NCBI GenBank assembly: GCA_910588135.1
Contig: CAJUOT010000001.1
Location: 1-64,000 of the forward strand
DNA from: an uncultured Oscillospiraceae bacterium
GTDB lineage: Bacteria; Bacillota; Clostridia; Oscillospirales; Oscillospiraceae
DNA length: 64,000 nt
Direction of reading: 5' to 3'
The position numbers and the translations under genes were made by a program. Below the pieces are notes generated by a model. The model was given only the letters and a program-made list of their open reading frames with translations, was not told where the DNA came from and ran no database searches. Numbering within the stretch: the stretch's first letter is position 1; every line of letters begins with the position of its first letter. This document shows, in pieces, positions 16,182-24,262 of this stretch.

Positions 16182-18146
16182 ATGAGATTTGTGTTTGGAA
16201 AACAGGACATACAGACGCTGGCGCAGACGCGGGACCGCTGCTGGCTGCTGACCAATGGCCTGGGGGGCTTCGCCTCTCTGACGGCGGCGTTTTCCGCCTC
16301 CCGGTGCGACCACAGCCTGCTCATGGCGGCGGTGACGGCCCCCACGGTGCGGGCGAATCTGGTGCAACGGCTCCGGGAAGAGCTGGAGGCGGGGGGGGGG
16401 CGGACCGTGCTTTCTACGCAGGAATTTGCCGGGGGGCAGGCGCCTGAGGAGGGATTCCGCCACCTGTCCTCCTTCGTCTGGGAGGATGGCCCGGTGTGGT
16501 GCTATCACGTGTGGGGAGTTCAGGTCCGGCGGCGGTGCGCCATGTCCTATGGCGCCAATTCCACAGCGGTTTTGTACGACGTGGAAAACCGTTCCGGGGC
16601 GCCCTGCACCCTGCGGGTGCGGCCCTCCTGCCTCTTTGCCGTCAAGGGGGAGAGGGCGGAAAAGGCCGCCCCGGTCTGGCGGGACGGCGCGCTTGCCGCA
16701 GGGGAGTATTCCGTGTACATCAGGACCAATGGAACGCTGACCCGGATTCCTGCTTTGTGGGAGGAACTGTCCTATCCGGAGGACGCCAAGGACGGCCGGA
16801 CAGCGTCCAGCCCGGCGGCTGTCTGCTGCGAGATCACAGTATTCGTTCCGGCGGGCGGGACGGGGACAATGGAGGTTGTCTTTTCCGACCGGCCGTCCGC
16901 CGTCTCGGGAGAAGAGATGCTGGAGGAGCAGCGCCGCCGGCAGCGGGAGCTGGAGGTGCGCGCGGGGCTGTCCGATCCCGCCGCCCGGCAGCTGGTCCGG
17001 AGCGCGGACGCATTTGTCACCCGGCGGGACTCCACGGGCGGGCGGACCATCGTGGCGGGCTACCCCTTCTTCGGGGACTGGGGGCGGGACACCATGATCG
17101 CGCTGCCCGGATGCCTGCTGTCAGCCGGACGGCCTGAGGAGGCTGAAAGCGTCCTGCGCACGTTCCTGGCCTATGAAAAGGACGGGCTGGTCCCCAACCT
17201 GTTCCCGGAGAGCGGGGAGGAGCCCCGCTATAACACGGTGGACGCGGCGCTGCTGCTGGTCAACTGCGTGTGGCTGTACGTTCAAAAGACGGGGGACGCA
17301 GGCTTTGCCCGGGAGGCGTTCCCGGTGCTGGAGCGGATCATTGCCGCCTACCGCAGGGGCACCCGGCACGCCATCCGCATGGAGGAGGACGGCCTCATCT
17401 CCGCCGGGGAGGGGATGGACCAGGTGACCTGGATGGACGTGTGCGTAGACGGCGTCCTCCCCACGCCCCGCCACGGCAAGCCGGTGGAGGTCAACGCCTA
17501 TTGGTACAACGCCCTTTGCATTCTGCGGGAGCTGGCGCTGCTGGCGGGGGCGGACGGGAGCCCCTACGCCGCCCTGGCGGAGCGGGTGAAGGCGGCGTTC
17601 AACCAGAAATTCTGGATGGAGGACAAGGGATACTTGAAGGATGTGCTGTCCGGTACGGCGGCGGACTGCCAGCTGCGGTGCAACCAGATCTGGGCGGTAT
17701 CCATGCCCTTTGCCATGCTGGAACCGGACCGGGAGCGGCAGGTGGTGGACGCGGTATACCGGGCCCTTTACACCCCCTGCGGCCTGCGCACCCTGGCCCC
17801 GGACGATCCGCAGTTCCACCCAGTTTATGCCGGGGAAAGGGTGGAGCGCGACATGGCCTACCACCAGGGGACGGTGTGGCCCTTCCCGGTGGGGGCGTAC
17901 TATCTGGCCTATTTGAAGGTCCATGGCAATTCCCCGCAGGCTGCCCGGATGGTGCGGGAGCAGCTGGCGCCCATGGAAAGCGCCCTGCGGGAGGGCTGTG
18001 TGGGCTTTCTGCCGGAGGTTTACGACGGGCTGAATCCCGGCGCGTCCAAGGGCTGCTTCGCCCAGGCGTGGAGCGTGGGCGAGCTGCTGCGGGTCTATGA
18101 AAAATTGGAGGAAATTGAACGGGAGGCCGAGTGCCATGCTGGATAA
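16182..18146 (+). CDS. Glycogen debranching enzyme, amylo-alpha-1,6-glucosidase (GH133)
   Basis: A 654-residue cytosolic enzyme hydrolysing alpha-1,6 branch points in glycogen or imported branched maltodextrins. The N-terminal half is the beta-sandwich debranching domain (TNGLGGFASLT at residues ~24-34 is its signature). The C-terminal (alpha/alpha)6 barrel begins near residue 265 and contains YPFFGDWGRDTMIALPG (~residues 293-309), NLFPESGEEPRYNTVDA and MAYHQGTVWPFPVGAYY, all typical of GDE_C. The ATG follows GAGGTGCGGAG. The alpha-glucosidase gene overlaps its 3' end by 11 bp. Together they would degrade internalised pullulanase products. Confidence 0.92.
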   Translation: MRFVFGKQDIQTLAQTRDRCWLLTNGLGGFASLTAAFSASRCDHSLLMAAVTAPTVRANLVQRLREELEAGGGRTVLSTQEFAGGQAPEEGFRHLSSFVWEDGPVWCYHVWGVQVRRRCAMSYGANSTAVLYDVENRSGAPCTLRVRPSCLFAVKGERAEKAAPVWRDGALAAGEYSVYIRTNGTLTRIPALWEELSYPEDAKDGRTASSPAAVCCEITVFVPAGGTGTMEVVFSDRPSAVSGEEMLEEQRRRQRELEVRAGLSDPAARQLVRSADAFVTRRDSTGGRTIVAGYPFFGDWGRDTMIALPGCLLSAGRPEEAESVLRTFLAYEKDGLVPNLFPESGEEPRYNTVDAALLLVNCVWLYVQKTGDAGFAREAFPVLERIIAAYRRGTRHAIRMEEDGLISAGEGMDQVTWMDVCVDGVLPTPRHGKPVEVNAYWYNALCILRELALLAGADGSPYAALAERVKAAFNQKFWMEDKGYLKDVLSGTAADCQLRCNQIWAVSMPFAMLEPDRERQVVDAVYRALYTPCGLRTLAPDDPQFHPVYAGERVERDMAYHQGTVWPFPVGAYYLAYLKVHGNSPQAARMVREQLAPMESALREGCVGFLPEVYDGLNPGASKGCFAQAWSVGELLRVYEKLEEIEREAECHAG

Positions 18147-19755
18147 GACAAAAAAAGATTGGTGGAAGTCCGCGGTTTTTTACCAGGTGTACCCCAAGAG
18201 CTTTCAGGATACCGACGGTGACGGGATTGGAGACATCCCCGGCATCATAAGCCGGCTGGACTATCTGGAAAAGCTGGGAATTGACGGAATCTGGCTGTCC
18301 CCGGTGTACGCCTCGCCACAGAGGGACAACGGCTACGACATTTCCGATTACCGGGATATTCACCCGCCTTTCGGCACCATGGCGGATATGGAGGAGCTGA
18401 TTGCGGAGGCGGACAGGCGGGGCATCACCATCATTATGGATCTGGTGCTCAACCACAGCTCCGACCAGCACAGCTGGTTCCTGTCCGCCAAGGCGGATAA
18501 AAACAGTCCCTATCATGATTTCTATATCTGGCGGGACGGCGCTCCGGACTGCCCGCCCAACGATATGCGGGCCACCTTTGGCGGGCCGGCGTGGAGCTAT
18601 GTGCCGGAGATCGGCCAGTGGTACTTCCACCAGTTCTCCCCCTGGCAGCCAGACCTCAACTGGGCTAACCCGGCCATGCGGCGGGAGCTGTACGATATGA
18701 TCCGCTTCTGGGTGGACAAGGGGGTGGGCGGCTTCCGGCTGGACGTGATCGACAACATCGGCAAGGAGCCGGACAACCAGATCACCTGTAACGGCCCCAA
18801 GCTCCATGAGTACATCCGCGAGCTGCGCCGGGAGGCCTTCCGGGAGGACACCCTGGTCACGGTGGGGGAGGCGTGGAGCGCCAATGTGGACCTGGCCCGG
18901 CTCTATGCCGAGCCCGGCGGCAGCGAGCTGAGCATGATCTTCCAGTTCGAGCACATGTGCGTGGACTACGGGCGGGACAAGTGGGACGCGCGCCCCCTGC
19001 CCCTGGTGAAGCTGAAAGAGTGCTTCCAGCGCTGGCAGACAGGGCTGGCGGGGCGGGGCTGGAACAGCCTGTTTCTGGAAAACCACGACCTGCCCCGGAT
19101 TGTCTCCGCCTGGGGGGACGATAAGAAGTACCGGGTGGAGTCGGCCAAGATGCTGGCCGCCATGTGCCACGGGATGCAGGGCACCCCCTATATCTACCAG
19201 GGCGAGGAGATCGGCATGACCAACATCCGCCTGCCCATCGGGGAGTACGACGACCTGGAGATCCACAACGCCTACCGGGAGGGGTTGGCCCGGGGAGAGA
19301 CGCCGGAGCGGGTGATGGAGGGGATCTACGCCAAAGGGCGGGACAACGCCCGAACCCCCATGCAGTGGACGGACGGGGAGTACGCCGGCTTTTCCGCCGC
19401 AAAGCCCTGGCTGCCGGTGAACCCCAACCACAGCGAAATCAACGTCCGAGCCGCCCTGGCCGACCCGGACTCCGTCTTCTATTTCTACCAGAAGCTTATC
19501 GCCCTGCGCAAGAAGTACCCGGTGTTCCGGGAGGGCGGGTTCACCCTGCTGAACCCGGAGGATGAGAACGTATTTGCCTATGTCCGGGACACGGAGGAGG
19601 AGCGCCTGCTGGTGGTGTGCAATTTCACGATGTGGGAGCAGCCTGAGGTCTGTCCCGCCGCATTCCGCGGGGCGGAGGTGCTGGCGGCCAATTATAAGGA
19701 CCCCGGCGGCCCTCTGCGCCCTTATGAGGCCCGGATGCTGTATGTGAAGTCATGA
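18136..19755 (+). CDS. Alpha-glucosidase, oligo-1,6-glucosidase type (GH13_31)
   Basis: A 539-residue cytosolic GH13 enzyme. The opening WWKSAVFYQVYPKSFQDTDG and DGIGDIPGI are hallmarks of the oligo-1,6-glucosidase/trehalose-6-phosphate hydrolase subfamily. Catalytic residues are Asp203 (GFRLDVID, nucleophile), Glu245 (VGEAWS, acid/base) and Asp318 (ENHDLPR, stabiliser). The loop after region II reads GFRLDVIDNI, with Val-Ile-Asp following the nucleophile, consistent with alpha-1,6 or mixed specificity, though that is a soft inference. ATG at 18136 lies within the end of the debranching-enzyme gene, giving an 11-bp overlap. It converts short malto- and isomalto-oligosaccharides to glucose. 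Confidence 0.92.
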   Translation: MLDKTKKDWWKSAVFYQVYPKSFQDTDGDGIGDIPGIISRLDYLEKLGIDGIWLSPVYASPQRDNGYDISDYRDIHPPFGTMADMEELIAEADRRGITIIMDLVLNHSSDQHSWFLSAKADKNSPYHDFYIWRDGAPDCPPNDMRATFGGPAWSYVPEIGQWYFHQFSPWQPDLNWANPAMRRELYDMIRFWVDKGVGGFRLDVIDNIGKEPDNQITCNGPKLHEYIRELRREAFREDTLVTVGEAWSANVDLARLYAEPGGSELSMIFQFEHMCVDYGRDKWDARPLPLVKLKECFQRWQTGLAGRGWNSLFLENHDLPRIVSAWGDDKKYRVESAKMLAAMCHGMQGTPYIYQGEEIGMTNIRLPIGEYDDLEIHNAYREGLARGETPERVMEGIYAKGRDNARTPMQWTDGEYAGFSAAKPWLPVNPNHSEINVRAALADPDSVFYFYQKLIALRKKYPVFREGGFTLLNPEDENVFAYVRDTEEERLLVVCNFTMWEQPEVCPAAFRGAEVLAANYKDPGGPLRPYEARMLYVKS

Positions 19756-19756
19756 C

Positions 19757-20494
19757 ATGAGATACCAAAACTGTATTTTTGACCTCTATGGAACCCTGGT
19801 AGACATTCACACTGATGAGGCATCTCCCCGGCTGTGGGAGTTTATGGCGGGGCTCTATCAACGCGGCGGAGCGGATTACCGGCCGGAGGAGCTGAGGGAC
19901 GCCTATTCCCGGCTGGTGGGTGAACTGGAGGGGGAGGCCCCGGGGGGCCGGGATGCCCATGAGGCCCATCCGGAGATCAGGATTGAGCGGGTGTTCCAAG
20001 GGCTGTACCAGGACAAGGGCGTGGACGCGGGACAGGAAGCGGTGATCCGGACGGGGCTGGAGTTTCGCAGGCGGTCCACGCAGTACCTGCGGCTGTACGG
20101 CGGGGCGGAGGAGCTGCTGCGGGGGCTGCGCGCCCAGGGGAGCGGGGTATGGCTGCTGTCCAACGCCCAGGCTGTCTTTACCCGGTGGGAGCTGGAACGG
20201 CTGGGGCTGGACGGCCTGTTTGACGGGGTCTACCTCTCCTCGGACTACGGCTGCAAAAAGCCGGACCCCCGGTTCTTCCACGCCCTGCTGGACGGGGAGG
20301 GAATTGACCCCCGCAACGCCGTCATGGTGGGCAACGACGGCAGGTGTGACATTCAGGGGGCAAGGGCTGTTGGGCTGGACACGGTGTACATCCGCTCCAA
20401 CCTGTCGCCGGAGGAGCCGCTCCCTCCGGCGGACTATGTGCTGCGGGCCATGGACCTGCGGCAGGTGGGAGAGCTCCTGGGTCTGCGCCGGTGA
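19757..20494 (+). CDS. HAD-superfamily hydrolase (subfamily IA)
   Basis: A 245-residue cytosolic HAD protein. Motif I is FDLYGTLVD with nucleophile Asp9; the position two residues later, usually the acid/base Asp, is Tyr11, as in haloacid-dehalogenase-like members. Motif II is LLSNAQ, motif III the Lys of CKKPDP, and motif IV GNDGRCD. An insertion of helices between residues 20 and 100 is the C1 cap. The gene starts one base after the stop of the alpha-glucosidase and is therefore part of its operon, suggesting a sugar-phosphate or by-product substrate. The Tyr substitution leaves the reaction uncertain. Confidence 0.88.
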   Translation: MRYQNCIFDLYGTLVDIHTDEASPRLWEFMAGLYQRGGADYRPEELRDAYSRLVGELEGEAPGGRDAHEAHPEIRIERVFQGLYQDKGVDAGQEAVIRTGLEFRRRSTQYLRLYGGAEELLRGLRAQGSGVWLLSNAQAVFTRWELERLGLDGLFDGVYLSSDYGCKKPDPRFFHALLDGEGIDPRNAVMVGNDGRCDIQGARAVGLDTVYIRSNLSPEEPLPPADYVLRAMDLRQVGELLGLRR

Positions 20495-20501
20495 AAAATG
20501 G

Positions 20502-20547
20502 CTGAAAACACCCCGCGGGGCCGGCGCGCCCCGCGGGGTGTTTTCAG
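20502..20547. terminator. Strong terminator between convergent operons
   Basis: A 20-bp stem from CTGAAAACACCCCGCGGGGC and its complement with a 6-nt loop. It ends near TTATTTTT on the plus strand and can act in both directions. Confidence 0.85.
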
Positions 20548-20561
20548 TTATTTTTCCGTGC

Positions 20562-21347
20562 TTACCGCCGCATCAGGAAGGAGACCAGGGCCAGCAGCAG
20601 GAGCATGATGGGATAGTAGGCGTAATAGCCGTATTTGACCAGCCTGTTCTCGTCCACACGGCGTTCGCCGGTGCAGATGGATATCAGGATAAAGCCCATG
20701 GCCGCGGTGAGGTATACCAGGCTGGCCCCCAGTCCGGCGATCAGGCTGATGACACGGTTTCTGCGGAACAGGAACAGCGCCGCAGAGATCAGCACAAAGC
20801 CCCAGCCGAATTTGCAGTGGAGCAGGATGGACCACAGGCAGCCGCCGGCGGCCGCCACCGCGCTGAGGACGTAGGACACCGCGCCCCGGCCCTCCACGTA
20901 TTTCATCATCCACAGGCAGACCAGGGCGATGAACACGGAGAACAGGGTGTTCTGAGATTCCCAGTTCCACACCTGCCCATAGATTGCCAGGTCGTAGGGC
21001 ACCTCGGAGATGAGGGCGAAGACCAGCACGGACAGGATGTACTTCCACATGTTGGAGGTGTGCTCCGCCCCCTGGGCCAGCAGGTAGGCGAAGATGGAAA
21101 TGCCAATCATCCCGATGATTTCCGACAAGGAGGCGATTCCGGCCCACAGCATGGCGCCGGAATCCCCGGCCAGCAGCTCGTTGAGCTGCTGGGGGGTGTA
21201 GCGGTTCACCTGAAGGATGCCGTTCTGAATTACCGCCGCGCCGAAAAAATACAGGGTCATGAGGATTGCGCCCGCAATTTTCAAGCTGTTGACAGAGGCG
21301 CGGGGGAACCAGGACCTCTTACGCTCCAGGGAGTTTTCAACTGCCAT
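20562..21347 (-). CDS. TraX-family membrane protein (predicted acyltransferase)
   Basis: A 261-residue polytopic membrane protein with about eight hydrophobic helices. Signature segments are ASVNSLKIAGAILMTLYFF near the N-terminus and FDVYG-equivalent VPYDLAIYG around residue 110, as in the TraX family (PF05857). The family is named after the F-plasmid protein that N-acetylates pilin; chromosomal Firmicutes members have no assigned substrate and are thought to modify surface or exported molecules. ATG at 21347 follows AAGGAGG. It overlaps the upstream LacI gene by 11 bp, so the pair is co-transcribed. Its place in an alpha-glucan locus is unexplained. Confidence 0.8.
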   Translation of the reverse strand: MAVENSLERKRSWFPRASVNSLKIAGAILMTLYFFGAAVIQNGILQVNRYTPQQLNELLAGDSGAMLWAGIASLSEIIGMIGISIFAYLLAQGAEHTSNMWKYILSVLVFALISEVPYDLAIYGQVWNWESQNTLFSVFIALVCLWMMKYVEGRGAVSYVLSAVAAAGGCLWSILLHCKFGWGFVLISAALFLFRRNRVISLIAGLGASLVYLTAAMGFILISICTGERRVDENRLVKYGYYAYYPIMLLLLALVSFLMRR

Positions 21348-22362
21348 TGGGGGCCTCCTTACCGCTCTTGCCCCCGGGAGCGGCCGCCGGCCCGGTAGAG
21401 CCGCGGACCACCAGCGGGGCCCGCAGCAGGATAGAGTCAATGCACACGCCGCTGAGCAGGCAGGACAGGGCGTAGTAGCCGCATTTGCCCAGTGCGGTCC
21501 GGTCCTGCCGAATGGTGGTGAGCGCCGGGTTCATATAGGCGGAAATGGGCTGGTCGTCAAAGCCGATGATGCTCACGTCCTCCGGGACGCGGAGGCTGCG
21601 GTCCGTGCACTCGGTGTAGACTGCCAGGGCCCGGGTGTCGTCGGAGCAGAGGATGGCGGTGGCCCCCCGCTCAATCAGCTTGGGCAGGTATTTGTGGGTG
21701 GTTTCCGCCATGAAGTAGCCTACGCCGATGAGTTCCGGGTCTACCTCCAGGCCGCAGCGTTCCATGGCGCAGAAGAAAGCGTCATACCGGTCCTTGATGA
21801 TATAGGAGTCCAGCTCGCTGAACAGCAGCCCGATCCGCCGGTGGCCCAGTCCATACAGGTGCCTGACGGCGGCTTCCATGCCCCCCGCGCTGTCACAGCC
21901 CACCGAGGCCATATAGGAGTTTTGCGGAATGCGGTTATCGTAAAGCACAGTGGGAATCTGGGCGGTGTGGAATTCGCCCTGCATCCAGGGGTCCACCAGG
22001 GAAAAGCCCAGCAGAAACGCCCCCTGATACCCGTGCCGGGCCATAAACCCGCTGTAGCTGACGTTCTCCTGATCCTCCTTCACAAATGGGACCACGTCTA
22101 CAACCCAGCCCTCCGCCGAGGCCAGCTGGGTGAAGCCCGCGATCAGGTCGTAGCCGAATTGGTTCGGATCGGTATAGCCCATGTTCTCTACCAGAACGCA
22201 TAACCGTTTCTGTGTGCGCCGGCCGGAATAGCCCATTTCGGCGGCAACCTCCACGATTTTTTTTCGCAGGTCCTCACTCACGTCGGAGGCGTTGCTCAGC
22301 CCTTTGGAAACGGTGCTTTTTGAAATGCCCAGCTTGGCGGCAATGTCGTTCAATGTGGCCAT
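21337..22362 (-). CDS. LacI-family regulator of the maltodextrin locus
   Basis: A 341-residue repressor with the helix-turn-helix ATLNDIAAKLGISKSTVSKGLS at residues 2-23 and a sugar-binding effector domain. It lies divergent from the maltodextrin importer and its own promoter region contains TTGCGAAAC, so autoregulation and control of the importer are likely. By position and family it is a MalR-type maltose/maltodextrin repressor, but the effector is not proven. ATG at 22362 has GGAGGGGG upstream. The downstream TraX gene begins before this gene ends. Confidence 0.9.
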   Translation of the reverse strand: MATLNDIAAKLGISKSTVSKGLSNASDVSEDLRKKIVEVAAEMGYSGRRTQKRLCVLVENMGYTDPNQFGYDLIAGFTQLASAEGWVVDVVPFVKEDQENVSYSGFMARHGYQGAFLLGFSLVDPWMQGEFHTAQIPTVLYDNRIPQNSYMASVGCDSAGGMEAAVRHLYGLGHRRIGLLFSELDSYIIKDRYDAFFCAMERCGLEVDPELIGVGYFMAETTHKYLPKLIERGATAILCSDDTRALAVYTECTDRSLRVPEDVSIIGFDDQPISAYMNPALTTIRQDRTALGKCGYYALSCLLSGVCIDSILLRAPLVVRGSTGPAAAPGGKSGKEAPNGS

Positions 22363-22410
22363 GATTACCCCCTCCAAAAAATGGTACGAGCAAAATAGAA
22401 TGATAGAGCT

Positions 22411-22438
22411 ATTATAACACAGAACAGCGAAAAATCAA
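22411..22438 (-). promoter_or_regulatory. Promoter for the LacI-TraX operon
   Basis: Minus-strand TTGATT (22438-22433) and TATAAT (22416-22411) with a 16-bp spacer. A TTGCGAAAC copy at 22444-22452 lies just upstream of the -35 box. Confidence 0.65.
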
Positions 22439-22618
22439 GCTTGTTGCGAAACTTTTCTAAAAATTTCGTGGAAATTTGAAAAAGGAATGGATACTGTCTG
22501 CGGGACAAATGGGGTATGCGTTTCGTAAAAGGTGGAACAAACATATCAGAATGAGCATATTGCACAAAAACAGCGGACCATTTTTGGCATATAAAAACAG
22601 ATATATTCATTTTTCTCC

Positions 22619-22647
22619 TTGACAACAAATGACTTATATGCTAATCT
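22619..22647 (+). promoter_or_regulatory. Promoter for the maltodextrin importer
   Basis: TTGACA (22619-22624) and TAATCT (22642-22647) with a 17-bp spacer, about 115 bp before the binding-protein start. Confidence 0.75.
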
Positions 22648-22650
22648 GAT

Positions 22651-22740
22651 TTTGCAAAACTTTGCGAAACATCATCCATATTTACGGATTAATACCGTTT
22701 GCATCTGTAATATATTGGATGTTGCGAAACAAAGGGACCA
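22651..22740 (+). promoter_or_regulatory. Candidate LacI operators (TTGCGAAAC) in the importer leader
   Basis: TTTGCAAAACTTTGCGAAAC at 22651-22670 lies immediately after the -10 box, where a bound repressor would block initiation. A second TTGCGAAAC is at 22732-22740 and a third at 22444-22452 beside the divergent promoter. Confidence 0.6.
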
Positions 22741-22761
22741 CAACATAAGGAGGAAATTACA

Positions 22762-24059
22762 GTGAAAAGAAAAGTCTTGGCAATGTTCCTGGCTGGCGCG
22801 ATGGCCCTGAGCCTGCTGGCCGGCTGCTCCAGCAAGGACCCCACGCCCACCGCCGGCGGCAACACGGGCGACAATACCGGCACCTCCGGCGATGAGGGCG
22901 GCAGTGGAGAAGTGACCGAAGTGGCCCTGAAGGTCTGGTGCTCTTCCAACCAGGTTGAGACCGGCATCATGGCCGAGCAGCAGGCCGCCTTTGAGAAAGA
23001 GCATCCCGATTGGAAGATTACCTGGACCACCGAGATTGTGGGCGAGGACAAGTGCCAGGAGTCCGTTCTGAAGGACGTGGACGCCGCGGCCGACGTGTTC
23101 ATGTTTGCCAGTGACCAGCTGCCTGACTTGGTGAATGCCGGCGCCATCGCCCAGCTGGGCGGCACCACTGCGGACATGGTGGTGTTCACCATGTCCGAGG
23201 CCGTCATCGACACTGCCATGTCCGATGGCAAGCTCTACGCCATCCCCTTCACCCACAATACCTTCTTCATGTACTATGACAAGACCCTGCTCAACGAAGA
23301 CCAGATCAAGTCTTTGGAGGGCATCATGGCCGCTGAGACCGCCGATAACGTCTATAACTTCTACTTCGAGTCCGCCGGCGGCTGGAAGCTGGGCTGCTAC
23401 TACTACGGCGCGGGCCTGTCCGTGTTCGGCCCCGACGGCAGCGATCTGGCTGCGGGCGTGGACTGGAACAACGCCACCGGCCTTGCCGTCACCAACTATC
23501 TGATCGACCTGATCAACAACCCCAAGTGCGCGTTTGACGGCGAGATCGCCGTGTCCGAGCTCATCGGCGACCCCGCCTGGGCGCCTGGTTCGACGGCGCC
23601 TGGAACTATGACTCCTACCACGATGTGCTGGGCGACGACCTGGGCCTGGCCGTGATCCCCACCTTCAACCCCGACGGCACCGACCATCAGCTGCTGGGCT
23701 TCTACGGTTCCAAGTGCATCGGCGTCAGCGCCAAGTCCAAGAATCCCGCCGCCGCCGTGGCTTTCGCGGCTTTCCTGGGCAACGAGGAGAATCAGCTGCT
23801 GCGGTATGAGAAGTCCGCCCAGATCCCCACCAACAAGGACGCCGCCGCCAGCGAGACCGTGCAGAAGGACGCCCTGGCCGCCATTATCGTGGACGAGTCC
23901 AACAACTGCAGCGTGATGCAGCCCGTCAACACCGTGTTCTCCGCCCGTTACTGGACTTATGCCGGCGCCATCCCCACTGAGATCCGCAGCGGCGAGATCA
24001 CCAAGGATAACGCCCAGGCCAAGCTGGATACCTTCGTCGCCTCCATGACTGCGGAATAA
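22762..24059 (+). pseudogene. Maltodextrin-type ABC substrate-binding lipoprotein, frameshifted
   Basis: Two frames together encode one extracellular sugar-binding protein of the MalE family. The first (22762 to about 23571, open to 23655) has a lipobox LLAGC (Cys at residue 21) and the lobe-1 sequence with FEKEHPDWKITW and DVFMFASDQLPDL. The second (about 23571 to 24059) continues LGAWFDGAWNYDSYHD and the C-terminal lobe. The switch is one missing base at the CCCC run 23571-23574: adding one C gives GAC CCC CGC CTG (Asp-Pro-Arg-Leu) and restores a 433-residue protein. The permeases downstream are intact, so this may be a sequencing or assembly error, a phase-variable C tract, or a real null mutation. 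Confidence 0.88.
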
Positions 24060-24112
24060 ACAGCTGGTTCACGATGAAAAGAAAATGGATCGATGAAATC
24101 CCCATGGGGGTT

Positions 24113-24230
24113 TCATCGCCGCAGGAATCTGCGGCGATGAGCGTCCTCCCGCCTTTCCCCGATCCATAGCGGTCTGTCCGGCAGGACCGATCCGGCGGCA
24201 GGGCCGCCCGCATTTCCGGGCGGCCCTGCC
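24113..24230 (+). terminator. Two strong hairpins between binding protein and permease genes
   Basis: Stem 24113-24123/24130-24140 (TCATCGCCGCA) and stem 24197-24210/24217-24230 (GGCAGGGCCGCCCG). Neither has a long T-run. Such structures in sugar ABC operons usually lower permease expression relative to the binding protein or protect its mRNA 3' end. Confidence 0.6.
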
Positions 24231-24262
24231 GCGATTTGAGAATAGGGGGTCAGAGTAAACCT

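Noticed and set aside
23565..23580. Programmed ribosomal frameshift in the binding-protein gene
   Set aside because: No classical slippery heptamer or stimulatory stem is visible, and bacterial sugar-binding proteins are not known to need one; a base loss in a C run explains the break more simply.
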